Source: Vespertiliibacter pulmonis (lineage in GTDB: Bacteria > Pseudomonadota > Gammaproteobacteria > Enterobacterales > Pasteurellaceae). From it: 64,000 bases of DNA. Shown here piece by piece: positions 45,922-55,520 of this stretch (position 1 is its first letter; the number at the start of each line of letters is the position of its first letter). A program made the translations under genes and the position numbers. The notes below the pieces were generated by a model that had not been told where the DNA came from, searched no databases, and saw only the letters and a list, made by a program, of their open reading frames with translations. Location of the stretch: contig NZ_CP016615.1 of NCBI RefSeq assembly GCF_013377275.1, positions 1,250,830 through 1,314,829 on the forward strand, written 5' to 3'.

Positions 45922-46941
45922 ATGGCAATTTTAGTAACTGGTGGGGCTGGTTATATTGGTTCTCATACGGTATTAGAACTATTAAATAAAAATGATCAGA
46001 TTGTCGTATTAGATAACCTTTCTAATTCTTCAATAACATCTCTTGAACGTGTACAAAAAATGACAGGTAAGAGTGTTGCTTTTTATCAAGGCGATATTTT
46101 AGATCGTTCAATCTTACGCCAAATTTTTGCTGAGCATAACATTGAATCAGTTATCCATTTTGCGGGGTTAAAAGCTGTTGGTGAAAGTGTACAGAAGCCA
46201 CTTCACTATTATCAAAACAACGTAACAGGTTCTATCGTATTGGTTGAAGAAATGCTAAAAGCAAATGTTAATACGATTGTGTTTAGCTCATCTGCAACAG
46301 TTTATGGCGATCCTAAAATTACGCCAATTACTGAAGAGAGTGAGGTAGGGGGAACAACGAACCCTTATGGTACTTCAAAATATATGGTGGAGAGAATTTT
46401 AGAAGATACCGTAAAAGCATATCCTCATTTTTCTGCGATCATACTTCGTTATTTTAATCCTGTTGGTGCTCATGAAAGTGGTCTATTAGGGGAAGATCCA
46501 AACGGTATTCCGAATAATTTACTCCCTTATATTAGCCAAGTTGCTGTTGGGAAGTTGAAGCAATTATCAATTTTTGGTAACGATTATGATACACCTGATG
46601 GTACAGGTGTGCGTGATTATATCCACGTTGTTGATTTAGCCATTGGGCATTTGAAAGCGTTAGATAAACATTATAATGATGCAGGACTTCATATCTATAA
46701 TTTAGGGACTGGAGTTGGGTACTCTGTATTAGATATGGTGAATGCTTTCCAAGAAGTGAATAAAATTGAAGTACCTTATACATTTAGTCCTCGCCGTGGT
46801 GGTGATATCGCTGTATGTTATTCTAATCCTCAAAAAGCGTTAGAAAAACTAGGGTGGAAAACGGAACGTGATTTGAACAAAATGATGAGTGATACGTGGA
46901 ATTGGCAAAAAAATAACCCGAATGGGTATAAGGGGAACTAA
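45922..46941 (+). CDS. galE: UDP-glucose 4-epimerase
   Basis: Interconverts UDP-glucose and UDP-galactose for LPS, capsule and galactose use. 339 residues, standard length. NAD-binding [10 protein letters not shown] at 6-15; catalytic Ser and Tyr in SSATVYGDP (near 124) and [11 protein letters not shown] (Tyr near 149). ampG follows with no gap. Other gal genes are not adjacent, which is common in Pasteurellaceae. Confidence 0.96.
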   Translation: MAILVTGGAGYIGSHTVLELLNKNDQIVVLDNLSNSSITSLERVQKMTGKSVAFYQGDILDRSILRQIFAEHNIESVIHFAGLKAVGESVQKPLHYYQNNVTGSIVLVEEMLKANVNTIVFSSSATVYGDPKITPITEESEVGGTTNPYGTSKYMVERILEDTVKAYPHFSAIILRYFNPVGAHESGLLGEDPNGIPNNLLPYISQVAVGKLKQLSIFGNDYDTPDGTGVRDYIHVVDLAIGHLKALDKHYNDAGLHIYNLGTGVGYSVLDMVNAFQEVNKIEVPYTFSPRRGGDIAVCYSNPQKALEKLGWKTERDLNKMMSDTWNWQKNNPNGYKGN

Positions 46942-48228
46942 ATGCAAAAAGCTGAAATAGGAACACCTACTATTTGGCAGCAGATTTTTACCAAAAATAT
47001 GTTGCTTTGTATTTTCACTGGGTTTAGCTCTGGCTTACCGTTGTATGTGCTATTTCAGCTTGTCCCTGCTTGGCTTTCTTCTTCGGCAGTTGATGTAAAA
47101 ACGATTGGTTTTTTTACCATTATTGGCTTTCCATATACCTGGAAATTTTTGATTTCTCCATTGCTTGACCGTTATTATCCTCATTTTTTAGGGCGGCGAC
47201 GGAGCTGGATGTTTATTACCCAGATAAGTTTGCTCGGGCTACTTATTTTACTTGGGCAATTTAATCCCGTTGAAAGTATTAAGACCGTAGCGATAATTTC
47301 GACATTGGTTGCGTTTTTCTCGGCAGTACAAGATATTGTTATTGATGCCTATCGCCGAGAAATTTTAACTGATTCTGAGTTAGGATTAGGTAACTCTATT
47401 CACGTGAATGCGTATCGGATTGCGAGTTTAATTCCTGGAGGATTATCGTTAATTTTGTCAGATTATCTTCCTTGGAATACCGTGTTTATTTTTACTGCAT
47501 TGTTTATGCTTCCAGGGCTGATCTTATCGCTATTTCTGAGTAAAGAGCCTAAAGTTGAATATGTTGATCGTAGTTTACCGTTTTATACTGCTTTTACATT
47601 ACCGTTTAAAGAATTTTTTAATCGTAAAGGACTTTATGCAGGTTTAGGGCTGATTTTATTTATCTTTTTATATAAATTCGGTGATTCCCTTGCAACCTCA
47701 CTACAAACAAAATTTATTTTAGATATGGGATTTAGCCGAACAGATATTGGTACTGTGGTTAAATTAAATTCTCTTTGGGCATCGATTATTTCCAGTATGA
47801 TTGGTGGTATTTTGATGATCCGATTAGGGATCAACCGCTCACTTTGGCTTTTTGGTATTGTTCAACTGATTACTATTTTAGGTTTTGCATGGATGGCAAG
47901 TTATGACAAATTTAGCATAATTGGCGGATATGAACGTTTTATGCTTACTGTTGTAATTGTGGGAGAATATGTAGGGGTTGGTTTAGGTACAGCCGCTTTT
48001 GTAGCATTTATGGCACGGGAAACAAATCCCCTTTATACCGCAACACAATTAGCTATTTTTACCAGTTTATCAGCCATACCGAGTAAAATTTTTGGTGCAT
48101 TTTCAGGGGTATTAGTGGCAAATTACGGTTATTTTACTTTTTTCTGGATCTGCTTTTTTATTGGTATTCCAGGAATGTTGATGTTGTTTAAAGTTGCGCC
48201 TTGGCAAGTAAAAGATAAAGTAGAATAA
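46942..48228 (+). CDS. ampG: AmpG, muropeptide permease
   Basis: Inner-membrane MFS importer of anhydro-muropeptides for cell-wall recycling, 428 residues, about 12 spans (shorter than the E. coli 491-residue form with two extra C-terminal segments). GFSSGLPLYVLFQLVPAWL near residue 23, SPLLDRYYPHFLGRRRSWM near 72 and VAFFSAVQDIVIDAYRREIL near 122 are AmpG hallmarks. It starts directly after the galE stop. Confidence 0.92.
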   Translation: MQKAEIGTPTIWQQIFTKNMLLCIFTGFSSGLPLYVLFQLVPAWLSSSAVDVKTIGFFTIIGFPYTWKFLISPLLDRYYPHFLGRRRSWMFITQISLLGLLILLGQFNPVESIKTVAIISTLVAFFSAVQDIVIDAYRREILTDSELGLGNSIHVNAYRIASLIPGGLSLILSDYLPWNTVFIFTALFMLPGLILSLFLSKEPKVEYVDRSLPFYTAFTLPFKEFFNRKGLYAGLGLILFIFLYKFGDSLATSLQTKFILDMGFSRTDIGTVVKLNSLWASIISSMIGGILMIRLGINRSLWLFGIVQLITILGFAWMASYDKFSIIGGYERFMLTVVIVGEYVGVGLGTAAFVAFMARETNPLYTATQLAIFTSLSAIPSKIFGAFSGVLVANYGYFTFFWICFFIGIPGMLMLFKVAPWQVKDKVE

Positions 48229-48306
48229 GTGGTTAGTTTTTCAATAATTATGCCATTTACAGCGTTGATCAGTAGATGATGGCGATTGATTTTAATTAAG
48301 TGTTAA

Positions 48307-48963
<657 letters not shown>

Positions 48964-49104
48964 TTGCAAAAATAGCAGAAATCTGACCGCTTATAGCGGT
49001 GAGGTTTACATAAAATTTACAGCGATAGAGAAATTGTAAAATTTTATTTGCATTTTGGATTTCGCTAAGCTATATTCAAAATACCTATTTTGTTGGAATA
49101 AGTT

Positions 49105-49155
49105 ATGAAAAATATCATTATTATTAAACATCATCATTGTCATTTACCTGAATAA
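49105..49155 (+). CDS. histidine leader peptide (MKNIIIIKHHHCHLPE)
   Basis: Sixteen-codon ORF with four His codons in five (49129-49143). It begins with ATG after a weak SD (ttggaataag) and is followed by alternative hairpins and a terminator ahead of a YuiF-type transporter. This is the form of a his attenuator leader. The 323-base gap between adk and the transporter is occupied by this element. Confidence 0.85.
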   Translation: MKNIIIIKHHHCHLPE

Positions 49156-49175
49156 TCTTTCGGGCATTTGATGTG

Positions 49176-49260
49176 TTCGGAAGAAATTCCGAGCTGAGAT
49201 GTGATATATTCCAACACAATTGCTAACCCCTCGGAAAAAACTTCGAGGGGTTTTCTTTTT
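49176..49260 (+). promoter_or_regulatory. his-type transcription attenuator
   Basis: Pause-like hairpin CGGAA (49178-49182), GAAA loop, TTCCG (49187-49191). Antiterminator pairing TTCCGAG (49187-49193) with CTCGGAA (49230-49236), 7 bp. Terminator CCCCTCG (49227-49233) with CGAGGGG (49244-49250), then a ten-base tract TTTTCTTTTT. The antiterminator uses the terminator 5' arm, so the two exclude each other. How the ribosome at the His codons selects them was not computed. Confidence 0.82.
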
Positions 49261-49286
49261 ATATTTATAAATTTTAGGAGGATAAA

Positions 49287-50663
49287 GTGTTATTCACCAA
49301 TGAAGTCGTCATTTCAATCATTGTTTTGCTTGCATTAAGCCTAATGCGAATTAATGTAGTGATTGCATTGATTATTGCAGCGATTATTTGTGGCATTTTA
49401 GGGCATTATGCTGATGGAATGGCATTAACTGATGCGCTGGGGAAAACAATATCTAGCTTTACCAGTGGATTAGGTGGCGGTGCGGAAACGGCAATGAATT
49501 ATGCGGTACTTGGCGCATTTGCTGTTGCATTATCAAAATCAGGGGTAACGGATCTATTAGCTTATAAAGTTATTCGAGGATTTGGAAAACGCCCATCAGA
49601 TCGTTCTGTGCTTTGGTTTAAATATCTAATTTTATTTACGTTGGTTATTTTTTCAATGGCGTCACAAAATGTCATTCCGGTACATATTGCTTTTATTCCA
49701 ATCGTTGTGCCACCGCTATTAGGGGTTTTAAATAAATTACAAATTGACCGTAGAGCCATTGCTTGTGCAATTACATTTGGTTTAACCGCAACGTATATGC
49801 TGATTCCAGCTGGTTTTGGACAAATTTTTATTGAAAGTATTTTAGTGAAAAATATTAATAATGCAGGCCAGCCTTTCGGTTTAGTTGCGGATGTTACAGA
49901 AGTCACAAAAGCAATGGCAATTCCAGTGATAGGAATGATTTTAGGTTTATTTATTGCAATTTTTATTAGTTACCGTAAGCCTCGTATTTATGTAGAGCAG
50001 AATACCGTTGCCGTTGATGATGATATTGAACGTAGAGTTACCCAAGTAAAACCTATTAATATAGCTATTAGTATTACTGCAATTATTGCAACTTGTGCGG
50101 TACAACTTTCGACTAATTCTACAATTTTAGGAGGGGTAGTTGGGCTGATTATTTTTGCTTTAGGTGGAGTATTTAAATTAAAACAGAGTAATGATATTTT
50201 CCAAGATGGTTTGAGGCTTATGGCGATGATCGGTTTTGTGATGATTGCTGCCTCTGGTTATGCTAATGTTGTGAATTCAACGGGCGGTGTAGCGGAATTA
50301 GTGGAAAGTTTGAAGGGGACTATTGGTAGTAAGGAGATGGCAGCATTTTTGATGCTATTAGTGGGGTTATTGATTACGATGGGCATTGGTTCTTCATTTT
50401 CTACAGTACCGATCATCGCTACAATTTATGTGCCACTATGTATTTCTTTTGGTTTTTCACCACTTGCGACTATTTCTATTGTGGGGGTAGCAGCAGCACT
50501 AGGCGATGCGGGATCACCCGCATCAGACTCAACTTTAGGACCAACATCAGGGCTAAATGCAGATGGAAAACATGATCATATTTGGGATTCCGTTGTACCA
50601 ACATTCTTGCACTATAATGTTCCTTTATTGGCGTTTGGTTGGTTGGCAGCAATGGTCTTATAA
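49287..50663 (+). CDS. YuiF-type transporter, probable histidine permease
   Basis: 458-residue polytopic protein of the Na+/H+ antiporter-like (NhaC/YuiF) family. GTG start at 49287 with AGGAGG upstream. Spans throughout; SGLGGGAETAMNYAVLGAFAVALSKSG and the closing GDAGSPASDSTLGPTSGLN are family blocks. In Pasteurellaceae relatives (HI0325-type) comparative genomics predicted histidine transport because of his attenuators; the leader here supports that. Substrate is inferred from regulation, not structure. Confidence 0.85.
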   Translation: MLFTNEVVISIIVLLALSLMRINVVIALIIAAIICGILGHYADGMALTDALGKTISSFTSGLGGGAETAMNYAVLGAFAVALSKSGVTDLLAYKVIRGFGKRPSDRSVLWFKYLILFTLVIFSMASQNVIPVHIAFIPIVVPPLLGVLNKLQIDRRAIACAITFGLTATYMLIPAGFGQIFIESILVKNINNAGQPFGLVADVTEVTKAMAIPVIGMILGLFIAIFISYRKPRIYVEQNTVAVDDDIERRVTQVKPINIAISITAIIATCAVQLSTNSTILGGVVGLIIFALGGVFKLKQSNDIFQDGLRLMAMIGFVMIAASGYANVVNSTGGVAELVESLKGTIGSKEMAAFLMLLVGLLITMGIGSSFSTVPIIATIYVPLCISFGFSPLATISIVGVAAALGDAGSPASDSTLGPTSGLNADGKHDHIWDSVVPTFLHYNVPLLAFGWLAAMVL

Positions 50664-50730
50664 ATGGTTTTTAATTGTAAGTAAGCGGTAAGATTAGTTA
50701 AATAATTTGTCAATTTCATAAAAAAAAGTA

Positions 50731-50758
50731 TTGCAGTTCATAAAAAAACTTGTATATT
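50731..50758 (+). promoter_or_regulatory. candidate dppA promoter
   Basis: -35 TTGCAG (50731-50736), 16-base spacer, -10 TATATT (50753-50758), 51 bases before dppA. Confidence 0.5.
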
Positions 50759-50809
50759 CGGTTTTAACAAAATCAAAACATACTTATAACAATATATTTT
50801 GGAGTGAAA

Positions 50810-52405
50810 ATGAAAAAATTAACGCAACTTACCCTACTTGCAGCAGCTATAGTATCTAGTTCAGCAATGGCTAGCCCAAAAACATTTATTTACTGTCTTG
50901 AGTCTTCGCCCTCATTTCTTAGCCCACAACTGGGAACTGATGGTGCAACACTAGATGCAGCAAGCAGAACCATTTTCGATAAATTAACGACATTTGCCCC
51001 TGGTACTACCGAAGTGATTCCTGCATTAGCAGAAAAATGGGATATTTCAGAAGATGGTAAAACCTATACATTTTATCTGCGTAAAGGAGTGAAATTCCAA
51101 TCAAATAAAGAATTTAAACCAACCCGTGATTTCAATGCAGATGATGTTGTATTTTCTTTTGAACGCCAGCGTGATCAAAACCACCCATATCATAAAGTAT
51201 CAGGTGGTAATTACGAATATTTCATTGGAATGGATATGCAGAATATCATTGCGAATGTTGAAAAAGTTGATGATTACACGGTGAAAATAAATTTAAATGT
51301 GCCGAATGCTCCATTTTTAGCAAATTTAGCAATGGATTTTGCTTCAATTCTTTCAGCAGAATATGCGGATAAAATGTTAAAAGCAGGAACGCCAGAAAAA
51401 GTTGATAATTTACCAATTGGCACAGGGCCTTTTGAGTTTGTTTCATATCAGAAAGATTCTGCTGTTCGGTTTAAAGCCTTTGCTGATTATTGGCGTGGTA
51501 AATCGAAAATTGATCGTTTAGTTTTTTCTATTACACCAGATGCGTCTGTACGATATGCAAAATTGAAAAAAGGCGAATGTCACGCAATGCCGTATCCAAA
51601 CCCTGCAGATATTGAGAAATTAAAAAATGACTCAGATATTACACTACTCACTCGTCCAGGGTTAAATATTGGTTATTTGAATTTTAATGTACAAAAAGCA
51701 CCTTTTGATAATGTGAAGGTTCGTCAAGCATTGAGTTATGCTGTAAATAAAGATGCTATTATTGATGCGGTTTATCAAGGTGCGGGGCAGAAAGCAAAAA
51801 ATCCTATTCCGCCTACAATGTGGTCTTATAATGATGATATAAAAGACTACGATTATGATCCTGAAAAAGCAAAAGCATTGCTTAAAGAAGCAGGTTTTGA
51901 AAATGGCTTTGAGACAGATTTGTGGGCAATGCCAGTTTCTCGCCCCTATAACCCAAATGCACGCCGTATGGCAGAGTTAATTCAAGCAGATTGGGAAAAA
52001 GTGGGTGTTAAAACTAAAATTGTTAGCTATGAGTGGGGAGAATATCTCAAACGTATGCGGGCAGGTGAAGACAGTGCAGGAATGATGGGTTGGACTGGCG
52101 ATAATGGCGATCCAGATAATTTCTTAAATACCTTGTTAAGTTGTTCATCGCTTGAAGCAGGTTCAAACTATGCTAAATTTTGTTATAAGCCGTTTGATGA
52201 TTTAGTTAAACAAGCAGTACAAGAAACGGATATTGCTAAACGTACTGATCTTTATAAACAAGCTCAAGTTATTTTTAAAGAACAAGCGCCGTGGATTACG
52301 ATTGCACACTCAACCACTTATTTTCCTGTACGGAAAGAGGTAAAAGGTTATGTAGTTAGCCCATTTGGTCTTCACGATTTCTATTCGGTTGATTTAGAAA
52401 AATAA
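50810..52405 (+). CDS. dppA: DppA, dipeptide- (and possibly heme-) binding protein
   Basis: Periplasmic binding protein of a dipeptide ABC importer, 531 residues from ATG 50810; GTG 50804 overlaps the SD. Signal peptide ending SSAMA. Many DppA blocks are present: FIYCLESSP, TTEVIPALAEKWDISEDGKTYTFYLRKGVKF, PIGTGPFEF, SITPDASVRYAKL, MGWTGDNGDPDNF and VRKEVKGYVVSP. Pasteurellaceae relatives (HbpA) bind heme and glutathione, so peptide specificity is not certain. No lipobox is visible. A strong hairpin follows before dppB. Confidence 0.93.
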   Translation: MKKLTQLTLLAAAIVSSSAMASPKTFIYCLESSPSFLSPQLGTDGATLDAASRTIFDKLTTFAPGTTEVIPALAEKWDISEDGKTYTFYLRKGVKFQSNKEFKPTRDFNADDVVFSFERQRDQNHPYHKVSGGNYEYFIGMDMQNIIANVEKVDDYTVKINLNVPNAPFLANLAMDFASILSAEYADKMLKAGTPEKVDNLPIGTGPFEFVSYQKDSAVRFKAFADYWRGKSKIDRLVFSITPDASVRYAKLKKGECHAMPYPNPADIEKLKNDSDITLLTRPGLNIGYLNFNVQKAPFDNVKVRQALSYAVNKDAIIDAVYQGAGQKAKNPIPPTMWSYNDDIKDYDYDPEKAKALLKEAGFENGFETDLWAMPVSRPYNPNARRMAELIQADWEKVGVKTKIVSYEWGEYLKRMRAGEDSAGMMGWTGDNGDPDNFLNTLLSCSSLEAGSNYAKFCYKPFDDLVKQAVQETDIAKRTDLYKQAQVIFKEQAPWITIAHSTTYFPVRKEVKGYVVSPFGLHDFYSVDLEK

Positions 52406-52472
52406 CGAGGTAAGCGGTAAAATTTACTAAAATTTTTGCAAATTTCGAGTAGAATAGTCCCGCTTGTTATTG

Positions 52473-52496
52473 AGAAGGCGTAGAAATACGCCTTCT
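52473..52496 (+). terminator. intercistronic hairpin between dppA and dppB
   Basis: AGAAGGCGTA (52473-52482), GAAA tetraloop, TACGCCTTCT (52487-52496): perfect 10-bp stem with no T tract. It is more likely an mRNA-stabilising or processing hairpin that raises dppA over the permease genes than a full terminator. Confidence 0.6.
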
Positions 52497-52536
52497 ATAA
52501 TTTTAGAAACAATCCTTCCCAAAAAAGAGATTTTGA

Positions 52537-53541
52537 ATGTTTCAATTTATTTTTAAACGTATTTTAATGGTAATTCCAACATTTCTGGCAATTACTTTAA
52601 TTACTTTTGCTTTAGTGCATTTAATTCCTGGTGATCCAATTGAGATCCGAATGGGAGAACGTGGGCTTACACCTGAAATACACGCACAAATGATGCAACA
52701 GTTAGGCTTAGATCGCCCATTACCAGAGCAGTATTTTAGTTATATAAAAGGCGTATTACATGGTGATTTAGGTAATTCGTTCCGTAATAATGAACCAGTA
52801 TTAAAGGAGTTTTTTACTCTTTTTCCTGCAACGGTTGAACTTGCCTTTTTTGCCTTAGGATGGTCATTAATTTTTGGCGTTTTTCTAGGCGTTATTGCAG
52901 CGGTAAAGAAAAATTCTTGGATTTCTCATTTAGTTACGTCAATGTCTTTAACAGGATATTCAATGCCTATTTTTTGGTGGGGATTAATTCTAATTCTGTA
53001 TGTTTCAACTCCTCTTGGGCTACCTGCTTCAGGTAGGCTGCCATCTGAGTTTTGGATTGAAAGTAATACAGGGTTTATGCTGATTGATACTTGGAATTCT
53101 GATGAGCCAGGAGCATTTTGGGCGGCGATTAAGTCATTGATTTTACCCGCAATTGTTTTAGGAACAATTCCTCTAGCAATTATTACTCGTATGACTCGTT
53201 CATCAATGCTTGAAGTTTTAGGTGAAGATTATATCCGTACAGCAAAAGCAAAAGGATTAAGCACAACAAGAGTAGTTATTGTCCATGCTTTGCGTAATGC
53301 CTTAATTCCTGTGGTAACCGTAGTTGGATTAATTATTGGGCAATTATTATCGGGCGCAGTCTTAACTGAAAATATTTTTTCTTGGCCTGGTATTGGGAAA
53401 TGGGTAATTGATGCGATCAATTCTCGAGATTATCCTGTATTACAAGGTTCTGTTTTAATTATTTCTACGTTAATTATTTTAGTCAATTTGGCTGTTGATT
53501 TAGTGTATGGAGTTATCAATCCTCGGATTCGCCATACCTAA
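52537..53541 (+). CDS. dppB: DppB, dipeptide permease
   Basis: Inner-membrane permease, 334 residues, six spans with a large periplasmic loop after the first. FIFKRILMVIPTFLAITLITFALVHLIPGDP at the start and the EAA loop DYIRTAKAKGLSTTRVVIVHALRNALIPV near residue 230. Starts after the dppA hairpin and belongs to the same operon. Confidence 0.94.
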   Translation: MFQFIFKRILMVIPTFLAITLITFALVHLIPGDPIEIRMGERGLTPEIHAQMMQQLGLDRPLPEQYFSYIKGVLHGDLGNSFRNNEPVLKEFFTLFPATVELAFFALGWSLIFGVFLGVIAAVKKNSWISHLVTSMSLTGYSMPIFWWGLILILYVSTPLGLPASGRLPSEFWIESNTGFMLIDTWNSDEPGAFWAAIKSLILPAIVLGTIPLAIITRMTRSSMLEVLGEDYIRTAKAKGLSTTRVVIVHALRNALIPVVTVVGLIIGQLLSGAVLTENIFSWPGIGKWVIDAINSRDYPVLQGSVLIISTLIILVNLAVDLVYGVINPRIRHT

Positions 53542-53550
53542 AGTTATTTA

Positions 53551-53586
53551 ATCGTTCCTGTTTAACTAGGCAAGAACGATATTTTT
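53551..53586 (+). terminator. terminator-like hairpin between dppB and dppC
   Basis: ATCGTTCCTG (53551-53560) pairs with CAAGAACGAT (53571-53580) at nine of ten positions, then ATTTTT. Position inside an operon suggests partial attenuation. Confidence 0.5.
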
Positions 53587-53599
53587 GTTGGAGTTGTCA

Positions 53600-54490
53600 A
53601 TGTCTAGTATAGAAATAACTTCCCCTGTACCGAAAACACCATTACAAGAATTTTGGCATTATTTTAGTCAAAATCGAGGTGCAGTTATTGGTCTGGCTTT
53701 TATTGTATTAGTCTTCTTTAGTAGTGTTTTTGCTGGAATCATTTCACCTTTTGATCCAATTGAACAAAATCGCACAGCATTATTGCTTCCCCCTGCTTGG
53801 TTTGATGGCGGAAACTCTACCTATTTGTTAGGAACAGACGATATTGGGCGAGATATTCTTTCTCGTATTATCTACGGGGCTCGACTTTCTGTTTTTATTG
53901 GTTTTGTTATTGTTCTTCTTTCTTGTGTTTTTGGGGTAATTTTAGGTTTACTTGCAGGCTATTATGGTGGGACTGTTGATATCTTGATTATGCGTTTTGT
54001 TGATATAATGTTGGCAATTCCAAGTCTATTATTAACCATTGGTGTTGTTACTATTCTTGGTCCTTCCTTAATAAACGCAGCGATTGCAATTGCGGTAGTG
54101 TCTATTCCTGGCTATGTTCGTTTAACGCGTGCTTCTGTGATGAGTGAAAAAAATCGTGATTATGTTACCGCTTCTCGAGTGGCAGGCGCAAATGTTTGGC
54201 GTTTGATGTTTATTGTAATTTTACCTAATTGTTTAGCACCGCTTATTGTGCAGATGACAATGGGGATTTCTAACGCAATTTTAGAATTAGCTGCGCTTGG
54301 TTTTTTAGGCATTGGCGCTCAACCGCCAACCCCCGAACTTGGCACAATGTTAGCAGAATCTCGTGGTTTTATGCAATCAGCTAACTGGTTGGTTACGATC
54401 CCTGGTCTAGCTATTCTATCATTAGTACTTGCATTTAATTTAATGGGCGATGGGTTACGTGATGCCCTTGATCCAAAATTAAAACAATAG
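53600..54490 (+). CDS. dppC: DppC, dipeptide permease
   Basis: Second permease, 296 residues from ATG 53600 (SD ggag); TTG 53585 is rejected. FWHYFSQNRGAVIGLAFIVLVFF opens the membrane part; LGTDDIGRDILSRIIYGARLS near residue 76 and EAA loop YVTASRVAGANVWRLMFIVILPNCLAP near 190. The dppD start lies nine bases after the stop. Confidence 0.94.
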   Translation: MSSIEITSPVPKTPLQEFWHYFSQNRGAVIGLAFIVLVFFSSVFAGIISPFDPIEQNRTALLLPPAWFDGGNSTYLLGTDDIGRDILSRIIYGARLSVFIGFVIVLLSCVFGVILGLLAGYYGGTVDILIMRFVDIMLAIPSLLLTIGVVTILGPSLINAAIAIAVVSIPGYVRLTRASVMSEKNRDYVTASRVAGANVWRLMFIVILPNCLAPLIVQMTMGISNAILELAALGFLGIGAQPPTPELGTMLAESRGFMQSANWLVTIPGLAILSLVLAFNLMGDGLRDALDPKLKQ

Positions 54491-54499
54491 GAGCGGAAA

Positions 54500-55492
54500 A
54501 TGGCATTATTAGAAGTAAATGAACTTTCCGTACATTTTGGAGATCAAAACTCCCCATTTAAAGCGGTAGATCGAATTAGTTATAAAGTGAATAAAGGCGA
54601 AGTATTAGGCATTGTCGGTGAGTCTGGGTCGGGTAAATCAGTGAGTTCTTTAGCAATTATGGGGCTGATTGATTATCCAGGTAAAGTCTATGCAAAGGCA
54701 CTAGAATTTGATGGCAATAATTTATTAGAACTTAGCCCTAAAGAAAAACAGAAAATTGTTGGTGCTGATGTGTCAATGATTTTCCAAGATGCGATGACAA
54801 GCCTAAATCCAAGTTATACCGTTGGTTTTCAAATTATGGAGGCATTAAAAGTTCATCAAAGCGGCAATAAAAAATGGCGAAAAGAACGGGCAATTGAATT
54901 ACTTACTATGGTGGGTATTCCTGATCCACAATCTCGTCTTGACGTTTACCCTCATCAGCTTTCTGGTGGAATGAGCCAGCGAGTGATGATTGCGATGGCA
55001 ATTGCTTGTAATCCGAAATTATTAATTGCAGATGAACCAACGACAGCATTGGACGTTACCATTCAAGCGCAAATTATTGATTTACTGCTTGAATTACAAC
55101 GTAAAGAAAATATGGCGTTGATCCTAATTACTCACGATCTTGCGTTAGTGGCAGAATCTGCTCATCGGATTATTGTGATGTATGCAGGGCAAGTGGTAGA
55201 AGAAGGTAGTGCAGATAAAATTTTTAAATATCCGCTTCACCCTTATACTCAAGCGTTATTACGTGCTTTACCTGAGTTTTCAGAAGGAAAATCTCGTCTG
55301 CAATCATTACCTGGCGTTGTACCAGGTAAATATGATCGCCCGAATGGCTGTTTACTTAATCCACGTTGCCCTTATGCTACAGAGCTTTGTCGCACTAAAG
55401 AGCCTGAATTAAGCGTAATTGAAGGACGTCAAGTGAAATGTCATACGCCATTAAATAAAGAGGGTATACCAAGTAAGTTGAATTGGGTATGA
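54500..55492 (+). CDS. dppD: DppD, dipeptide ABC ATPase
   Basis: 330-residue ATPase. Walker [10 protein letters not shown] near residue 40, signature [32 protein letters not shown], switch His in LITHDLALV, and C-terminal oligopeptide domain with cluster-type Cys ([21 protein letters not shown]), known to hold an Fe-S cluster in relatives. 28 bases before dppF. Confidence 0.94.
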   Translation: MALLEVNELSVHFGDQNSPFKAVDRISYKVNKGEVLGIVGESGSGKSVSSLAIMGLIDYPGKVYAKALEFDGNNLLELSPKEKQKIVGADVSMIFQDAMTSLNPSYTVGFQIMEALKVHQSGNKKWRKERAIELLTMVGIPDPQSRLDVYPHQLSGGMSQRVMIAMAIACNPKLLIADEPTTALDVTIQAQIIDLLLELQRKENMALILITHDLALVAESAHRIIVMYAGQVVEEGSADKIFKYPLHPYTQALLRALPEFSEGKSRLQSLPGVVPGKYDRPNGCLLNPRCPYATELCRTKEPELSVIEGRQVKCHTPLNKEGIPSKLNWV

Positions 55493-55520
55493 GAGCCGTC
55501 GCTAAATAAAGAATATAAAT

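Noticed and set aside
48981-49008. Possible adk terminator ACCGCT/AGCGGT
   Set aside because: Only a six-base stem with a three-base loop and no T tract; more likely an uptake-signal remnant.
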